NCBI GenBank assembly: GCA_002371755.1
Contig: DFGM01000105.1
Span: forward strand, 19,349-76,752
Length of the DNA stretch: 57,404 bases
Direction of reading: 5' to 3'
From: Verrucomicrobia bacterium UBA3750
Lineage (GTDB): Bacteria; Verrucomicrobiota; Kiritimatiellia; RFP12; UBA1067
Shown here: piece by piece, positions 1 through 9,332 of the stretch
How positions within the stretch are numbered: the first letter of the stretch is position 1
Layout: the number at the start of each line of letters is the position of its first letter
Made by a program: the position numbers and the translations under genes
The notes under the pieces: generated by a model
Seen by the model: the letters and a program-made list of their open reading frames with translations, nothing else
What the model was told of the DNA's origin: nothing
Database searches by the model: none

Positions 1-248
1 AAGTAGCGGTAGCTCTGGTCGTGGGTGCCGGGAAGCCCCACGTATTCATCCAGATTCCAGCTCTTCACTTCCTTGTAGGAAACCTTCTTGGCTTTTACCG
101 CCTTGGCCATTTCGGAGTACATGAGTACCGGAGTGGAGCCTGTGGCGAGCCCAAGAACGGTCTTCGGGTTCTTCTTCACTGCCGCGTTGATCATCTCCGC
201 AGCGAGTTTCGACGCTTCTTCTTTGGTCTTGCAGACTACTATTTCCAT
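1..248 (-). CDS. nagB: Glucosamine-6-phosphate deaminase, N-terminal part (cut by window edge)
   Basis: The minus strand reads an ATG-started protein of which 82 residues are inside the window. It carries the NagB hallmarks GLATGSTP near residue 33 and NLDEYVGLP near residue 67. The family converts glucosamine-6-phosphate to fructose-6-phosphate and ammonia in the cytosol, the last step of GlcNAc use. The C-terminal two thirds lie outside the window. A TTTACA/TATAAT promoter sits just upstream, inside the end of the rodZ-like gene. nagA and a GH20 hexosaminidase are encoded at 22-25 kb, so the pathway is split over two loci. Confidence 0.93.
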   Translation of the reverse strand, partial: MEIVVCKTKEEASKLAAEMINAAVKKNPKTVLGLATGSTPVLMYSEMAKAVKAKKVSYKEVKSWNLDEYVGLPGTHDQSYRY

Positions 249-284
249 GGTTGAATTCTCTTATGGGGTTGAGATTATGTGGGT

Positions 285-313
285 ATTATACTAAATCTTT
301 CAGTCGATGTAAA
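285..313 (-). promoter_or_regulatory. Promoter for nagB
   Basis: On the minus strand TTTACA (313-308) and TATAAT (290-285) are separated by 17 bp. The -35 box lies in the last codons of the upstream rodZ-like gene. The predicted leader to the nagB ATG at 248 is about 30 nt. Confidence 0.7.
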
Positions 314-1358
314 GCGGGGGAATCTTGATAGGTTCTCGCTTTCTGCGGCTTGCGGCGGGTGTTTCCTGCGCAATCGGCTGGGCGGGCGCAGTCCTGGGCT
401 GAGGCTCCGGAGCGCCGGGGAGTGCCGTGGGGGAGGTCTCGGAAACGCCCGGAATATCGGTTTGAGGTGCATTCGTGGCTGCGTTCCAGACTTTCGAGGC
501 GAGAGACCAGACGCCCCAGAGAACGAGGCACGCGACAACGGCGAGAGTCGCGAAACGCCAAACGGTCGGGTTCACGCTGAAACCGGAATTCCTGCTGGAG
601 TCGATGTCGATAGGAGCTGGAGCGGCGTATCTGGAAGCCCCGCGCGGCTTCGGCGGGGTCTGGGCGGCGTTGGCGCGGTTCACGAGTTCTGCGAATCTCA
701 CGGCGCTGCCAAGTTCTTCATCCTCTTGCGCCGGCGCTGGTGTCTCTGGCGAGAGATTGCCGGCCGGAGTGGCGGGCGGCGCATCCATGAACGCCGTGGG
801 GAGCGTTTCGCCTTCGAGCCTGAAAGGTTCTTCTCCGTTATTCTCTTGCAGCGTCTCGCCTTCCTCTTCCTGTGGAGCGGAAAAGAATGTGGTGGCTGCG
901 TCGTCATTGTCGCTTGGCGCGGGCGATTCCTCCTGGAAGGAGTGGGTTGCCTGACGGCTGCCCGCCATCTCCGCCGGCTGTTGAGACGGAGGGGGTGGAG
1001 GCGGTGGCGGCGCGAGAGGCGAATCCATCGTCACTTCAGTATCGTCGTAGGATGGCGTAGTCGGCGCCGCGGGGGGCGTCGGCGGCTCTACGGCCCGCTT
1101 TGCGCGGATCGCGGGCTGTCTGTTGCCGTTGTAGATCTCCATGAATTCCTCTACCAGCGGCTTCGGTTCAAGATCCACCGCTTCGCAAAAGAGTTTCACG
1201 AAACCGCGCCCGTAGATGGGCGCTGCGATGCGAGAAAAGTTTTCGTTCTCCAGGTCTTCGATTTGCTGTGGAAGCATGCGCGTGATTTCGGAAACCTGGG
1301 CGATTGTCAGGCCCTTGTCCTCGCGCGCCTTGCGCAGTGTATAGCCGAATTCGATCAT
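300..1358 (-). CDS. RodZ-like helix-turn-helix membrane protein
   Basis: 352 residues. Residues 1-75 form a RodZ-type HTH_25 domain (start MIEFGYTLRKAREDKGLT, with the motif YGRGFVKLF). A long Pro/Glu/Ala-rich linker follows (about 90-260). One membrane segment lies near 265-285 (ATLAVVACLVLWGVWSL), and a short Pro-rich tail ends the protein. RodZ proteins link the MreB cytoskeleton to the wall-building machinery. The periplasmic DUF4115 domain of full RodZ is not evident; only about 65 residues follow the membrane segment. The start ATG overlaps the ftsK stop (ATGA), so the two are translationally coupled. The assignment to the RodZ fold is good; its exact role is inferred. Confidence 0.8.
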   Translation of the reverse strand: MIEFGYTLRKAREDKGLTIAQVSEITRMLPQQIEDLENENFSRIAAPIYGRGFVKLFCEAVDLEPKPLVEEFMEIYNGNRQPAIRAKRAVEPPTPPAAPTTPSYDDTEVTMDSPLAPPPPPPPPSQQPAEMAGSRQATHSFQEESPAPSDNDDAATTFFSAPQEEEGETLQENNGEEPFRLEGETLPTAFMDAPPATPAGNLSPETPAPAQEDEELGSAVRFAELVNRANAAQTPPKPRGASRYAAPAPIDIDSSRNSGFSVNPTVWRFATLAVVACLVLWGVWSLASKVWNAATNAPQTDIPGVSETSPTALPGAPEPQPRTAPAQPIAQETPAASRRKREPIKIPPLYID

Positions 1359-3943
1359 AGCGGCAGCTCCTCGTCGTTTAGTGGTTCGTTCGTGTTATCG
1401 CCTTGGACACTATCCGGTGCGTCTGCGGCCGGAGCGTCGGCGCCGGCCGCGCCCTGTTCGCCCGTCGGCACTTCGGCGCCGTTCATTATGGCGACAAGCT
1501 GGTTCTGGTCCAAAAGAATCGTGCGCGGGCCGGCTCCGCTTTGCGGCGCGATGACGCCGTTTTCTTCCAGTTTGTCGCATATCTTCGCGGCATGGTTGTA
1601 ACCGATGCCGAGTTTGCGCTGGAAGTGCGAGACCGAGGCGCGCTTCGTGTTTATGATTACTTCGATGGCGCGTTTGTAGAGGTCGTCGTTTTCGGCGGCA
1701 CGCATCTGGGTGCGCGTACCTTCCGGAGAAGAAGTGGAACTCTCGTCGCCGGATTGATTGTCAGGGTCATCCTCGTTGGAGGCGAAAGGATCTTCTATCG
1801 CGGCCTCTTTGACTCGTCCTAGCTTCGTGGCGAACTTTTCGTCGAACTGCACGTCGGCATGTTCCTCGATGAAGCCAGTGATGCGGGCGATTTCCTCGTC
1901 GGATATCCATGCGCCTTGCGCACGAATGAGAATGCCGTCCTTCGATTTGAAGAGCATGTCGCCGCGCCCGATCAGGTTCTCGGCGCCGGAATCGTCGAGA
2001 ATCGTGCGCGAATCGAGTGCCTGCGCGGTCTTGAATGCGACGCGACCCGGGATGTTCGCTTTGATTGTGCCGGTAATCACTTTTGCGTCCGGACGCTGCG
2101 TCGCCAATATGAGGTGGATTCCCGCCGCGCGCGCTTTTGCGGTGAGGCGCGAGATGTCCGGCGTCACCTCTTTTGCGGAGGTGCTCATGAGGTCGGCAAC
2201 TTCATCGATGATTATGACAATATAGGGAATTGTGCGAGGTGCGTCTACCGTGGTTTCGCCGCCACCGAACATGTCGGGCTGCGAGAACACCTTTCTGTGG
2301 TTGAAGTCGAATATGTTTCTCACCTTGCAGCGCGCGAAGAGTTTCAGGCGTTTTTCCATCTCCGCCACGGCCCAATGAAGAGCGAAGACCACTTTCCGGT
2401 TGTCTGTGATAACCGGCACGAGGAGGTGCGGAATGGATGCGTACGGCGTGAACTCCACGCTTTTGGGGTCTACCATGATGAGCTTGAGCTGCTCCGGCGT
2501 TCGCGTCATGAGAAGTCCGTTGATGAGCGAATTTAGGCAGACGGATTTGCCCTGGCCCGTGGCGCCCGCGACGAGCATGTGCGGCATTGTGGCCAAATCC
2601 GCGACGAGTTCGCGGCCTGCGGCATCCTTGCCGAAGAGGAGCGGGAGCTCCGCCTTGGACTTGCGCCAGACGGCTGACTCGAAAATCTCGCGGAACGAAA
2701 TGCCCGCGGGCTTCACGTTCGGCACTTCGATGCCGACGCGGTCTTTGCCGGGCACGGGTGCTTCGATACGCAGCGACTTCGCATGCATGGCACCCATGAT
2801 GTTGTCGGAAAGGCTCGTCACTGCGGAATACCTCGTGCCCGGGGCGAGCTCGAGTTCGTATTTGGTCACGACGGGTCCTGTGACGGTGTCGGCAAGCGTG
2901 GATTCGATGTTGAAGAGTTTGAGCGTGTCGGTGAGCCGCTTGCCTGTTTCGGCCACATTGCCATGGTCTGCGGCGGAAGCGGGGATCGGGTTGAGGAGCG
3001 TGACGGGCGGCAGCACGTAAGGACCTTTGGAAGGCTTTGCTTCTTCTTCCGGCGCACTCCCCGCTTCCGCCTTGTCTGCCGCACGGACAGTCTGGGCGGC
3101 TTTTTGCTGCGCGGCGGCCGTGCGCGCGGCATCCTTCTCGGCACGGATTCTTGCCTGTTCTTCGGCGCGTTCGCGTTCGCGCTCGGCCTTTATGCGCTCC
3201 TTTTCGGCCTTGATGCGTTCTTTGTCGGAAAGGCGTTCGCGTTTTGCGGCTTCCTTCGCTTCCATTGCCGCATCCAATGCATCCTGCATCGGGTCGGCGG
3301 CATCTTCTTCGTCGGCTTCCTTTGCGCCCTTGCGGGCTTCACGCGTGAACTTGCCCGTCAACGCCCAATTCGCAAGACATGCGAAGAATACGCCGATTTC
3401 CCTGACGCCAATGATACCAACAAGAGAAGCGAAAAGCGCGACAACTGCAATCACGGACGATCCGAAGTCCGACAGAAGGGGAGAGAGGAAACGTGTCATG
3501 ACGAGATACCCCGTCACGCCGCCGGCATTCTGGATGTTGACGCGTTCCATGAGTGCCGCGAGTCCCGGCGCGTGGGACTGCGAGTTTTGCATGAGGCACG
3601 CCGCGGCGACGATGAAAAGGGCGAACCACGCCTTCGATTTGAGCGGCCTAGCGCTCCAGCCGGCAACCACTCTCACGCCCCACAGGAGGCATGCAGCGGG
3701 CACGGTCCAGATGGCAAAACCGAAGAACTGGTATCCGTGATAGGCAAAGACGTCGCCGAGCGCACCCACCCAGTTGGATGAAGGCACGCACGGCAGGTGA
3801 AGCGCCTCGATGGCGCGCCAATCGTAGCTCATGAGCGCAACCAGGGGGAAAAGCGCAACCGGGAAGAGCACCCAGCCGATAAGACGGGCACCAGCATCCT
3901 TTCCTTTTTGGAACTCAGGGTCTTGTGAAAGAGCTTCGCTCAT
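1355..3943 (-). CDS. ftsK: DNA translocase FtsK/SpoIIIE
   Basis: 862 residues. Four or so N-terminal membrane segments (about 20-190) precede a highly charged Lys/Glu/Arg/Ala linker (about 205-300). The motor follows with Walker A GATGQGKSV and Walker B YIVIIIDEVADLM. A C-terminal winged-helix gamma domain starts near NDDLYKRAIEVI and is followed by an acidic, Ala-rich tail of about 40 residues. FtsK pumps chromosomal DNA through the closing septum and directs dimer resolution at dif. The start codon lies inside the small CdaR-like gene upstream (29-bp overlap), and the stop overlaps the rodZ-like start, which indicates one operon. Confidence 0.95.
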   Translation of the reverse strand: MSEALSQDPEFQKGKDAGARLIGWVLFPVALFPLVALMSYDWRAIEALHLPCVPSSNWVGALGDVFAYHGYQFFGFAIWTVPAACLLWGVRVVAGWSARPLKSKAWFALFIVAAACLMQNSQSHAPGLAALMERVNIQNAGGVTGYLVMTRFLSPLLSDFGSSVIAVVALFASLVGIIGVREIGVFFACLANWALTGKFTREARKGAKEADEEDAADPMQDALDAAMEAKEAAKRERLSDKERIKAEKERIKAERERERAEEQARIRAEKDAARTAAAQQKAAQTVRAADKAEAGSAPEEEAKPSKGPYVLPPVTLLNPIPASAADHGNVAETGKRLTDTLKLFNIESTLADTVTGPVVTKYELELAPGTRYSAVTSLSDNIMGAMHAKSLRIEAPVPGKDRVGIEVPNVKPAGISFREIFESAVWRKSKAELPLLFGKDAAGRELVADLATMPHMLVAGATGQGKSVCLNSLINGLLMTRTPEQLKLIMVDPKSVEFTPYASIPHLLVPVITDNRKVVFALHWAVAEMEKRLKLFARCKVRNIFDFNHRKVFSQPDMFGGGETTVDAPRTIPYIVIIIDEVADLMSTSAKEVTPDISRLTAKARAAGIHLILATQRPDAKVITGTIKANIPGRVAFKTAQALDSRTILDDSGAENLIGRGDMLFKSKDGILIRAQGAWISDEEIARITGFIEEHADVQFDEKFATKLGRVKEAAIEDPFASNEDDPDNQSGDESSTSSPEGTRTQMRAAENDDLYKRAIEVIINTKRASVSHFQRKLGIGYNHAAKICDKLEENGVIAPQSGAGPRTILLDQNQLVAIMNGAEVPTGEQGAAGADAPAADAPDSVQGDNTNEPLNDEELPL

Positions 3944-4100
3944 CTGTCCTTTCGAATTTCGTCTTTTGCAACGCTCCGTCGCTTGGTTTCATCGAATAGT
4001 ATATGACAAAGGCAAGAATGAGGGCGAGGAGTTTCAGCCCCCAATTGGCCGTTACGAGGGAGAGCGCCCTGAGGGCGATGTTGGGGCGGGTGCTTTTCAT
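3915..4100 (-). CDS. Miniature CdaR/YbbR-like membrane anchor protein
   Basis: 61 residues, overlapping the cdaA stop by ATGA and the ftsK start by 29 bp. It contains NWGLKLLALILAFVIYYS (about 19-36), which resembles the N-terminal anchor of CdaR/YbbR, the usual regulator encoded next to cdaA. The YbbR repeats that normally follow are entirely absent, and the protein ends after a short charged tail. Position and sequence suggest a minimal partner or remnant of CdaR. Because the YbbR domains are missing, this is inference; a generic single-pass protein is the alternative. Confidence 0.7.
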   Translation of the reverse strand: MKSTRPNIALRALSLVTANWGLKLLALILAFVIYYSMKPSDGALQKTKFERTDERSSFTRP

Positions 4101-4945
4101 GGTTTTTCCTCCGCTTCCTCTTTCTGCACGAATAGCCTCTGGAACGGCTTGAAAAGCTTGGATACGAGGCTCGTGTCGCGCTGGTCGTCGGGAAGGGCCC
4201 GCGATACCCAGCGCATCAGCGAGGCCGTCTGAGCGGGTGCGTATCTGTAGAGCTTGCCGTTTCGGGCGACCGATATGATGCCGCGCTCCTCGGATACCAC
4301 TATAACTAGTGCATCTGTTTCCTCGGAAAGGCCCACGGCCGCACGGTGGCGCATGCCGCTCGCTATGAGATTCGGATTGTTGGACACCGGGAAGATGCAG
4401 TGTGCGCTCGAAATGCGCCCGTCACGCATTACGACGCCGCCGTCATGGAGCGGCAAAGGCGGTGTGAAGATGGATTTCACCATCTCCGGCGTGAATATCG
4501 CATCCGTCATGACGCCTGTCGATTCGTAGGCCCTCAGCGAAATGCCGCGCTCGAATGCAATCAGCGCACCCATTCTGCGCTTTGCGAGCTCCTGGAGGGT
4601 CTCCACCACGAGTTCGGGCGTGGCCGAGCCGTCTGCATGATGCTTGGGCGTTTCGAAATAGCCAAACGCACCCACGGCCTGCAGAAAACGCCGTATCTCC
4701 GGCTGGAATATCACAACCGTCGAAATCGCCATATATATAAGGAGTATCTGGACTATCCTTGAAAGGACGTCGAAATGGAACGCAAACGAAAAAACGCCGG
4801 CCAAAGTCGCCAGAACACCGATTCCCATCAATGCTTGACCGAAACGCGAGCCTTTCGCCCCTTTCAATATCGCGTATATGGCGAAATAGAGGACAGCGAT
4901 CTGCACCGCATCCGAGAGCGAGATGTTTCTGGCCATTTCAATCAT
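4097..4945 (-). CDS. cdaA: Diadenylate cyclase CdaA
   Basis: 282 residues with three N-terminal membrane segments (about 12-85) and a DAC domain (about 105-265). The motifs LHDGG (166-170) and RHRAA (199-203) mark the nucleotide site, and VSEERG follows. The family makes cyclic di-AMP from two ATP at the inner membrane face. The canonical DGA motif is DGG here. The start overlaps the ftsH stop (ATGA), and the small CdaR-like gene follows with another ATGA. Placement between ftsH and ftsK ties c-di-AMP production to envelope and division genes. Confidence 0.93.
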   Translation of the reverse strand: MIEMARNISLSDAVQIAVLYFAIYAILKGAKGSRFGQALMGIGVLATLAGVFSFAFHFDVLSRIVQILLIYMAISTVVIFQPEIRRFLQAVGAFGYFETPKHHADGSATPELVVETLQELAKRRMGALIAFERGISLRAYESTGVMTDAIFTPEMVKSIFTPPLPLHDGGVVMRDGRISSAHCIFPVSNNPNLIASGMRHRAAVGLSEETDALVIVVSEERGIISVARNGKLYRYAPAQTASLMRWVSRALPDDQRDTSLVSKLFKPFQRLFVQKEEAEEKP

Positions 4946-6888
4946 TCGGCAGATTCCTCTTTTTGCGCCGGCTCTTCGACGCCCGGCGCCGGCTCTTCGG
5001 TCTTGCTCCCGTCGGCTTCGGGTTCGACCGTTTCGCGCCTAATGCCGACGAGTTTCTCTACTTCGCGCCCGTCCATGGTCTCTTTCTCGACGAGTGTGGT
5101 CGCGAGGAGCGAAAGCTTTTCTTTGTTCTGCTCCAGCAATTCTTTCGCTTTCGCATATGCGGAATTGACAAGCGAGGATACTTCTGCGTCTACAGCCCTG
5201 GCTGTTTCCTCGCTGAAAGGCGGAGGCATCGTTTCCTGGCTCCAACGGTTCGACTCCACAAAGGACTGGAAGCCGAACTTTTCGCTCATGCCGTATACGC
5301 ACACCATGTTGCGCGCGATTTCGGTGGTTTGCTGGATATCCTGGCTCGCACCGGTGGAAATATCGCCTGTGAGCATTTCTTCGGCTATGCGTCCGCCGCA
5401 GCAAACGACCATTTCATCGAGGAAGTAGCTCTTGGTGCGGCCAAGGACGTCCTTTTCGGGGAGGGCCATCGTTGCGCCGAGCGCCCTGCCGCGCGGAATA
5501 ATCGTGACCTTGTGGAGAGGGTCGGCATTGGTCATGAGGAGTTGCAGAAGCGCGTGCCCGGCTTCGTGCCAAGCTGTCCTTTCGCGGTCCTTGGGCGAGT
5601 ATCCCGCCGATTTGCGCTCTCTTCCCCAAAGCACCTTGTCGCGAGCTTCTTCGAGAGTCGCCATGTCCACGGCATCGAGTTTCTTTCTGACAGCCATGAG
5701 CGCGGCTTCGTTGAGGAGATTGGCAAGGTCCGCCCCGCTGAAGCCGGGCGTGCCGCGTGCCACGCGCTTCAAGTCGGCGTCGGGACCGAACTTGATCTTC
5801 TTGCCGTGCAGCGCGAGTATCTCTTCGCGCCCCTTGAGGGTGGGAAGATCTATCATTACCTGCCTGTCGAAGCGCCCGGGCCTGAGCAGAGCCGAATCAA
5901 GCGTGTCTGGACGGTTCGTGGCGGCAATCACAATCACGCCTTCGTTGGCGTCGAAGCCGTCCATTTCCACGAGCATCGTGTTCAGGGTCTGTTCATAGGC
6001 GTGGCTGGAGCCGAGGGCGCCTGCGCCGGAACGCTTCATGCCGATGGAGTCTATTTCGTCGATGAAGATTATGCAAGGGGCTTGCTTCTTAGCCTCCGCG
6101 AACATGTCGCGCATGCGGCTTGCGCCCACGCCCACGAACATTTCCTCGAAGTCGGAACCGCTGATCGAAAAGAACGGCACTTTGGCTTCGCCGGCGATGG
6201 CTCTTGCGAGCAAAGTCTTTCCCGTGCCGGGCGGCCCTACGAGAAGCACGCCTTTCGGAATCCTGCCGCCGAGCTTGCGGAATGCGTCGGGACTCTTGAG
6301 GAACTCGACTATTTCCTGCACCTCTTCTTTCGCCTCGTCGATGCCGGCGACGTCGTTGAACGTGGTGCGCTTCTTGTCTTCGCGCCCTGTGAGGAGTTTG
6401 GCGCGCGACTTTCCGAAACCGAAAGGCCCGCCGTCTCCACCCATCTTGCGCGAGAAGAACCACCAGAAGAGCGCCATGAATGCGACAAAGAAGATCAGCT
6501 GCATCATGAAAGGCGATATCGCGCTCTTGCGCTCTTCCACTTTCACCGCCAGCCCTCTTGTGAAGAGGTCTTCCATCAAGGTTTCGTTTTCGCCGGGGAC
6601 GAGCTTCACGCGATAGTCAATGGTGACGGGTGCACCATTTTGCGCGAGCTTGTCTTTGAGCTCCATTTTGCCTTTGAGACTAGTCTCCCCGTCCTCGCGG
6701 TCGATAAAGCGGATGATGGGCTCCACGATGCGTCCGTCTTCCAAGGCCTTGTAGAACTCGAGCTGCGTCAACTCCCTTACCTGCGGCATGTTTGGGTTCA
6801 TGCGATAAAGCGAAAGGAAGGTCAGCGCGACGAGGGCGATGAGCAGCCAAGACCTGGTCTTTGGATTAGCGTTCTTTTTCTTTCTCAT
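4942..6888 (-). CDS. ftsH: ATP-dependent zinc metalloprotease FtsH
   Basis: 648 residues from the ATG that begins MRKKKNANPK. Two membrane segments (about 13-30 and 158-176) flank a periplasmic region. The AAA module has Walker A GPPGTGKT, Walker B CIIFIDEID and the second region of homology (RPGRFDRQ). The M41 zinc site is HEAGH. The protein degrades misfolded membrane proteins. In-frame starts further upstream would precede the predicted transcription start, because a TATAAT hexamer ends only 12 nt before this ATG. The acidic C-terminal tail is rich in Glu and Pro. It heads the ftsH-cdaA-cdaR-like-ftsK-rodZ-like group. Confidence 0.95.
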   Translation of the reverse strand: MRKKKNANPKTRSWLLIALVALTFLSLYRMNPNMPQVRELTQLEFYKALEDGRIVEPIIRFIDREDGETSLKGKMELKDKLAQNGAPVTIDYRVKLVPGENETLMEDLFTRGLAVKVEERKSAISPFMMQLIFFVAFMALFWWFFSRKMGGDGGPFGFGKSRAKLLTGREDKKRTTFNDVAGIDEAKEEVQEIVEFLKSPDAFRKLGGRIPKGVLLVGPPGTGKTLLARAIAGEAKVPFFSISGSDFEEMFVGVGASRMRDMFAEAKKQAPCIIFIDEIDSIGMKRSGAGALGSSHAYEQTLNTMLVEMDGFDANEGVIVIAATNRPDTLDSALLRPGRFDRQVMIDLPTLKGREEILALHGKKIKFGPDADLKRVARGTPGFSGADLANLLNEAALMAVRKKLDAVDMATLEEARDKVLWGRERKSAGYSPKDRERTAWHEAGHALLQLLMTNADPLHKVTIIPRGRALGATMALPEKDVLGRTKSYFLDEMVVCCGGRIAEEMLTGDISTGASQDIQQTTEIARNMVCVYGMSEKFGFQSFVESNRWSQETMPPPFSEETARAVDAEVSSLVNSAYAKAKELLEQNKEKLSLLATTLVEKETMDGREVEKLVGIRRETVEPEADGSKTEEPAPGVEEPAQKEESAE

Positions 6889-6900
6889 GACAGTGCACAT

Positions 6901-6910
6901 ATTATACCAT
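6901..6910 (-). promoter_or_regulatory. Extended -10 promoter for ftsH (near-leaderless)
   Basis: The minus strand reads ATGGTATAAT with the TG of an extended -10. The hexamer (6906-6901) ends 12 nt before the ftsH ATG at 6888. No good -35 is seen. The predicted leader is about 6 nt and has no ribosome binding site. Confidence 0.65.
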
Positions 6911-6969
6911 ATTCCCCGCACTTGCGCCAGTGCGGCGCTCATGCGCGAGGAGCGTTGCTGCTGGGGTTG

Positions 6970-9318
6970 TCACACCGGGGCGCGGCGGAATTCGACGCGG
7001 CGGAGGAAGCGTATCTGGAGATAGGTGAAGCCTATCAGGGCGATGCCGAGAAACCAGGCCATGGTGGTCGCCGTGGAGAAGCGCAGGTTGTTGTAGGCTT
7101 CCTTCCAGATTTGCAGCGAGAGGACCTGGGTGGCGTCGCCGGGTCCGCCAAACGTCAAAAGGAATATTCCGCCCATTCCCTGGAAGGCGGCGATAAAGGC
7201 ACCTACGAAGTTGATTACCATGAGAGGAGCGAGTTGCGGCAGTGTGACATGGCGAAGGCGCGCTAGAAATCCGGCGCCGTCGATGGCGGCCGCTTCGTAA
7301 TAATCCTGCGGAAGCGACGAAAGTGCGGCTATGTAGATAAGCGAAGAAATGCCCGCCCCGGCCCAGACTCCGGGAAGAATGCAGCACACCATCGCCCAGG
7401 CGGGGTCTAGAAGCCAAGAGTGGCGGGCAATGCCTAATGTCGCCAAAACGCGATTCAGCATGCCGTTTTCGGTAGGGTCGAACATCAACTTCCAGAGAAG
7501 CGTGACCACCAATGCCGATGTAAGGTGCGGCAGGAAGTAGAGAAAACGGTAGAAAACCTTGCCTCGCGGTATTTCGCAGAGCATTATAGCGAGCACGACC
7601 GGCGTTACGAAGCCGAGTATCAGAGTGATGGCGACATATTCCAGAGTGCGGCCCCACGCAGCCCAAAAGCCGGGATCTGTTGCGACGCGTATGAAGTTGT
7701 CCAGCCCTGCGAAGCCGGGTTCTCCTACGATATGGTAGTCCTGAAACGCCATAATCGCTCCTTTGACAAGAGGATAATAGCTCCATACAAGCACCGAGGC
7801 AATGGCGGGGAGGAGGAAAAGCCAGGCTGCGATATTGCGGCGGAAACTCTCTTTCCCGTCCGGCAGCGATGCGATATGCCGTTTGGCGGGGACGTCTTTT
7901 TGCGCGCGCCGGACGATAAAGACGCAAACGAAAGCGCAGGCAATCAAGGCTCCGAGGATGATGCGGGCGTATGGACGTGCCTTTTCGATGCCTGATTTGT
8001 CGGAATCGAACATCAAGCCCCGGTTGGCATCGGCGGTAATCGATGAAAGCGCGGCGCGGCAATCCATGGCCGGACCTGAGTCGGAGAGGAGGATGCCGAG
8101 GAAACGGCGTTGGATTATATCGCTCGCCGCCTGCCAGAATCCCACCCACGGCTCGGTGACTGCCGCGATGTCACCGGTTTCGAGGTCGCGGTACATTTCA
8201 CGGATGCCGGCAGGCACGGTGGCGAGGGCGTTTTCGAATCCGAGGCGTTCCAAATCGGCCGGACGGCACCACATGGCTCTGTCTTCTTCGACGTTTCGCC
8301 GCACGTCATCGTCTGCGAGTTCCGGCGAAGCAAGGGCTTTCAGGCATTCCCAGGCGGCGTCGCGCGACTCTTTCGGGCGATGCGAGAGCGATTCGCTCAT
8401 CGCGTAGAAGTGTCTGTGGGCCTGCAAAACGCGTTTTCCTCCCTCGTCGCGGGCGGGGAATGGCATTATGCCGATGAGTTCGGAAGGGAAATTCAAGGTT
8501 TCGGTCAAGCGGCGGACGAGGTCTTCGCCGCCGAAGACGGCGGCTATTTCGCCATTGGCGAATAGCGAGCCTACTTCGTCGGCGACAGAAAGTGTGGGAA
8601 GTGCGCGCACAGAACCATCTTTCACCAGGGATTGAAGATATTCGGCGGCTGCTATGCATTCCGGAGAATCGAAATCCGCCTCGTATTCGCCATTCCCCTT
8701 ATCCTTTATAATGTCGCCGCCTGCCGATTGCACCCATGGGAGAAAGCCCCACGGACGGTTCTCTATCGCAAAAGCGCGCCGCCCCGGCACGGTGAGCTTG
8801 CGGCACCATGCGGAAAAGCCGTTCCAGGTGCGCGGAGGCTTTTCCGGGTCGAAACCGGCCTGCCGCACGAAGTCCTTGCGGTAGATGATTCCATAATATG
8901 CAGTGCCTGGCGTCGGGAGCGCCCAGACGTGTCCATCGAAAGCCCGCACCCTGTCCCACAAATCGGCGCTTCGGGAGATGCGATCGTACTCGCCGGAATC
9001 AAGCCATTCGTCCAATGGGTGGACGAATCCCTGGGAGACGTCGTGCCGGAGGATATGGAACCAAGCCTTGTAGATGTCGGGCGCGTTGCCGCCCGCCAGT
9101 GCAAGCATGAATGTGGCGCGGCCGCCGGCACCCGGCAGCACGAGCGAACCCCATTTCGCCGGTTCTATTTCCGGATGCCGCTTTACGAGGTCGAGGATGC
9201 GCCGTGTGGCGGGCTCTTCCGGGCGGTCGGGGTCGTAGGAAAACAAAAACGAAACGCGTTCCACGGCGCATGCGGCGGAAGCGCACGCGAGGAACGCGAT
9301 AGTCGCAAACAATCTCAC
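6970..9318 (-). CDS. Fused sugar-type ABC solute-binding protein and MalF-like permease
   Basis: 782 residues from a GTG 15 nt after the DJ-1 family stop. Residues 1-18 look like a signal peptide ending ASAACA. An extracellular solute-binding domain of family 1 follows to about 440. A membrane segment (RIILGALIACAFVCVFIV) and a charged linker lead into a six-helix MalF-type permease (about 495-782). That part has the EAA loop YYEAAAIDGAGFLARLRHV followed by LPQLAP. The protein should bind a sugar or oligosaccharide and form half of an import channel. No MalG-type permease or MalK-type ATPase is encoded in the window, so partners must be elsewhere. The reading frame is continuous, with no sign of a frameshift. 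Confidence 0.85.
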   Translation of the reverse strand: MRLFATIAFLACASAACAVERVSFLFSYDPDRPEEPATRRILDLVKRHPEIEPAKWGSLVLPGAGGRATFMLALAGGNAPDIYKAWFHILRHDVSQGFVHPLDEWLDSGEYDRISRSADLWDRVRAFDGHVWALPTPGTAYYGIIYRKDFVRQAGFDPEKPPRTWNGFSAWCRKLTVPGRRAFAIENRPWGFLPWVQSAGGDIIKDKGNGEYEADFDSPECIAAAEYLQSLVKDGSVRALPTLSVADEVGSLFANGEIAAVFGGEDLVRRLTETLNFPSELIGIMPFPARDEGGKRVLQAHRHFYAMSESLSHRPKESRDAAWECLKALASPELADDDVRRNVEEDRAMWCRPADLERLGFENALATVPAGIREMYRDLETGDIAAVTEPWVGFWQAASDIIQRRFLGILLSDSGPAMDCRAALSSITADANRGLMFDSDKSGIEKARPYARIILGALIACAFVCVFIVRRAQKDVPAKRHIASLPDGKESFRRNIAAWLFLLPAIASVLVWSYYPLVKGAIMAFQDYHIVGEPGFAGLDNFIRVATDPGFWAAWGRTLEYVAITLILGFVTPVVLAIMLCEIPRGKVFYRFLYFLPHLTSALVVTLLWKLMFDPTENGMLNRVLATLGIARHSWLLDPAWAMVCCILPGVWAGAGISSLIYIAALSSLPQDYYEAAAIDGAGFLARLRHVTLPQLAPLMVINFVGAFIAAFQGMGGIFLLTFGGPGDATQVLSLQIWKEAYNNLRFSTATTMAWFLGIALIGFTYLQIRFLRRVEFRRAPV

Positions 9319-9332
9319 CGCGTTTTCCCGGG

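Noticed and set aside
4759..7266. 835-codon open frame on the plus strand opposite ftsH and cdaA
   Set aside because: It is antisense to two genes with clear motifs. Its translation is Arg/His/Glu-rich without any domain, as expected from GC-rich codon bias.
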